A DNA stretch of 6,534 nt from an uncultured Clostridia bacterium (GTDB lineage: Bacteria > Bacillota > Clostridia > Oscillospirales > Acutalibacteraceae). Positions 5,054-6,534 of the stretch are shown piece after piece (the stretch's first letter is position 1; the number at the start of each line of letters is the position of its first letter). The stretch is taken from the NCBI GenBank assembly GCA_937912045.1, contig CALDPI010000208.1:1-6534 (forward strand), read 5' to 3'. Made by a program: the position numbers and the translations under genes. The notes beneath the pieces were generated by a model, which worked only from the letters and a program-made list of their open reading frames with translations, searched no databases and was not told the DNA's origin.

Positions 5054-6447
5054 AAAGGTTATTGACTTTTGGTTGTGTCGCAGCGTTTTTGCTCTCGCTT
5101 TGCGCCTGCACACCGATTAAGACGGATTACAGCAGCATAGTCGAAAGTGACTATGTTTACAGCACGTCATACGTGTCGACAAATGACGAGCCTGTCTCTT
5201 CAAAGGTAAATAATAAACCCTCCTCATCAAGGATTGATAAAAGCAGCAGCGAAAAAAAGAATTCGAGCAAAAAGCCGCAGTCAAGCACGAAAACCGACCC
5301 CTCTGCGCCCGGCTGGCTCGGTACGGGCAGCAAGCCCCAGTTTGAAACCTACATCCCTTCGGAAAACGTTACCTTCGCCTGTTATGAGGCACTCAGTGCT
5401 ACACAGAAAAAGGTTTATAATATCATAGATAATGCCGTCAACCAAATGACCGATGGACTTATAAGCCTCGGCGAATGCACAATGCAGGATATGATGGTGG
5501 CGCTATACGCCGTCCGAATGGACCGCCCCGAATATTTCTGGATGCCCACCACCTACATAACCGAGGTAAAAAATCACACCCACAGGTCAATCGCCTTTAG
5601 TTATCAAAGCGGCAACGGCAGTGTTTCATACAACTGCACCAAGGCCGAGCGCACGACAATGCAAAACAAGCTTAAAGCAAAAATTGACCAAATAAAGAAA
5701 ACCGTGCCCTCGAATGCATCGGATTACGAAATTGAGCTTATTTTGCACGATTACGTCTGCAAAAACACAACCTATGACTACGAAAGAAACAACGAAAATA
5801 ACCTTTCGGCATACGGCGCCCTCGTAGATGGTGCTGCCGTGTGTGAGGGCTATGCACGTGCGATGCAGCTGCTTCTCGGGCAGTTTGGCATACCTGCAAG
5901 GCTTGTCTGCGGCTTCGCAGGCGAGGCACATATGTGGAATCTCGTTAAAATCGGCGGAAAGTGGCACCATCTTGACGCCACCTGGGACGACCTCAATAAA
6001 TCGGGCGATATCCCCATAACGATGCATTACTATTTCAACATAAGCGACGACCGCATAAAAGACACTCACAAAATGGATATCGACTTCAAAAACGCAGACG
6101 ACGAAGCCCTCAAAAACGGCGCCTTTAACCTGTCGCTGCCTGCCTGTAATTCGCTTGAGTATTTTTACGGCAACGTGGAAGGCATCGTGCTCGATGACAA
6201 TGCCGAAAAATCAATGGAAACGCTGAAAAGCGCACTTTACAACGCGAAGGAAAGCGGCGCTGCCACCTGTGAAGTGTATATAAACTCCAACGAAACGCGT
6301 TGGGAGGTTGTGCAGGGTAAATATCACCTGCAGGACTGCATAACAGAGGTCAACAAGTACGGAAAGGCAAAAATCAAGGTAAACAGGGTCGTCTTCGACC
6401 ACGAAACAGGCCGCTCAATCATTTTAGTGCTGGAGTATTTGAAATAG
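5050..6447 (+). CDS. Lipoprotein with transglutaminase-like (Cys-His-Asp) domain
   Basis: A 465-residue predicted surface lipoprotein. The signal peptide (MKRLLTFGCVAAFLLSL) ends in a lipobox-like LCAC, with C20 as the lipidated residue. Residues about 45-95 are a low-complexity Ser/Lys/Asn linker that likely spans the wall. A helical pre-domain (about 105-180; LSATQKKVYNIID, RMDRPEYFW) precedes the transglutaminase-like core (about 225-335). The catalytic triad is visible: C265 in GAAVCEGYA, H294 in AHMWNLV and D309 in HHLDATWDD. The family includes peptidases and cross-linking or deamidating enzymes, so the reaction is not decided; a cell-wall or peptide substrate is inference. Residues about 360-465 form an extra C-terminal region I do not recognise. 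The ATG lies inside the preceding stop (ATGA) with AGGGTGG at 5039-5045 upstream, so translation is probably coupled. Confidence 0.88.
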   Translation: MKRLLTFGCVAAFLLSLCACTPIKTDYSSIVESDYVYSTSYVSTNDEPVSSKVNNKPSSSRIDKSSSEKKNSSKKPQSSTKTDPSAPGWLGTGSKPQFETYIPSENVTFACYEALSATQKKVYNIIDNAVNQMTDGLISLGECTMQDMMVALYAVRMDRPEYFWMPTTYITEVKNHTHRSIAFSYQSGNGSVSYNCTKAERTTMQNKLKAKIDQIKKTVPSNASDYEIELILHDYVCKNTTYDYERNNENNLSAYGALVDGAAVCEGYARAMQLLLGQFGIPARLVCGFAGEAHMWNLVKIGGKWHHLDATWDDLNKSGDIPITMHYYFNISDDRIKDTHKMDIDFKNADDEALKNGAFNLSLPACNSLEYFYGNVEGIVLDDNAEKSMETLKSALYNAKESGAATCEVYINSNETRWEVVQGKYHLQDCITEVNKYGKAKIKVNRVVFDHETGRSIILVLEYLK

Positions 6448-6480
6448 GATTTTGTTTAAGAGGCAACATTTGGAAAAACA

Positions 6481-6512
6481 AGGCGATAGCACACTGCCGT
6501 GTGCTATCGCCT
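6481..6512 (-). terminator. Perfect 14-bp-stem palindrome, terminator-like on the minus strand
   Basis: AGGCGATAGCACAC (6481-6494), loop TGCC, then its exact complement (6499-6512). Read on the minus strand the stem is followed by TTGTTTTTCC, a U-rich tail typical of a rho-independent terminator for a gene entering from the right. On the plus strand it is followed by CGCTAACG, with no U run. It lies 33 nt after the lipoprotein stop and may stop both transcripts less efficiently. Outer arms GGCAAC (6462-6467) and GTTGCC (6524-6529) nest around it, so a repeated intergenic element is also possible. Confidence 0.6.
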
Positions 6513-6534
6513 CGCTAACGCTCGTTGCCCACGT

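Overview
The window reads as chromosomal core sequence from an anaerobic low-to-moderate-GC Firmicute, most likely a gut-type member of class Clostridia (Oscillospiraceae/Ruminococcaceae-like). The clues are a 56-residue clostridial 2[4Fe-4S] ferredoxin, a PduL-type phosphotransacylase, a RicT/YaaT homologue beside holB, strong AGGAGG-type ribosome binding sites, and a Ser/Lys-rich lipoprotein with a transglutaminase-like fold. The taxonomic assignment is inference. I see no mobile element, CRISPR array, rRNA or tRNA, and no gene-free stretch over 300 bases.

Layout. Positions 1-4298 hold six genes, all on the minus strand. In transcription order (right to left) they are trpS (tryptophanyl-tRNA synthetase), holB (DNA polymerase III delta prime), ricT, a small ferredoxin gene, pduL and hemW (5' part only; the gene runs off the left edge). 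trpS and holB overlap as TGATG and ricT follows after 22 nt, so these three look like one transcript from a promoter at about 4341-4369. The ferredoxin gene has its own convincing extended -10 promoter (1457-1485). Its 3' end has a strong hairpin plus U tract that sits almost directly on the pduL Shine-Dalgarno, so pduL-hemW is probably expressed by read-through past a leaky terminator. pduL and hemW overlap by 8 nt.

A 128-bp divergent intergenic region (4299-4426) separates this block from a plus-strand pair joined by an ATGA overlap. The first is a 208-residue membrane-anchored protein I do not firmly recognise; it has weak resemblance to LytR-CpsA-Psr domains. The second is a 465-residue lipoprotein with a complete Cys-His-Asp transglutaminase-like triad. 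Both are predicted to face outside, which suggests a cell-envelope module. The right edge carries a perfect 14-bp-stem palindrome whose U-rich side points left, suggesting a terminator for an unseen convergent gene or an intergenic repeat.

Functionally the minus block mixes translation (trpS), replication (holB), Fe-S-linked regulation (ricT), electron transfer (ferredoxin), acyl-phosphate metabolism (pduL) and a radical-SAM heme chaperone-type protein (hemW). The most novel parts are the envelope pair, the two compact hairpin/promoter arrangements flanking the ferredoxin gene, and the right-edge palindrome. I do not see evidence for a wholly new defence or mobile system.
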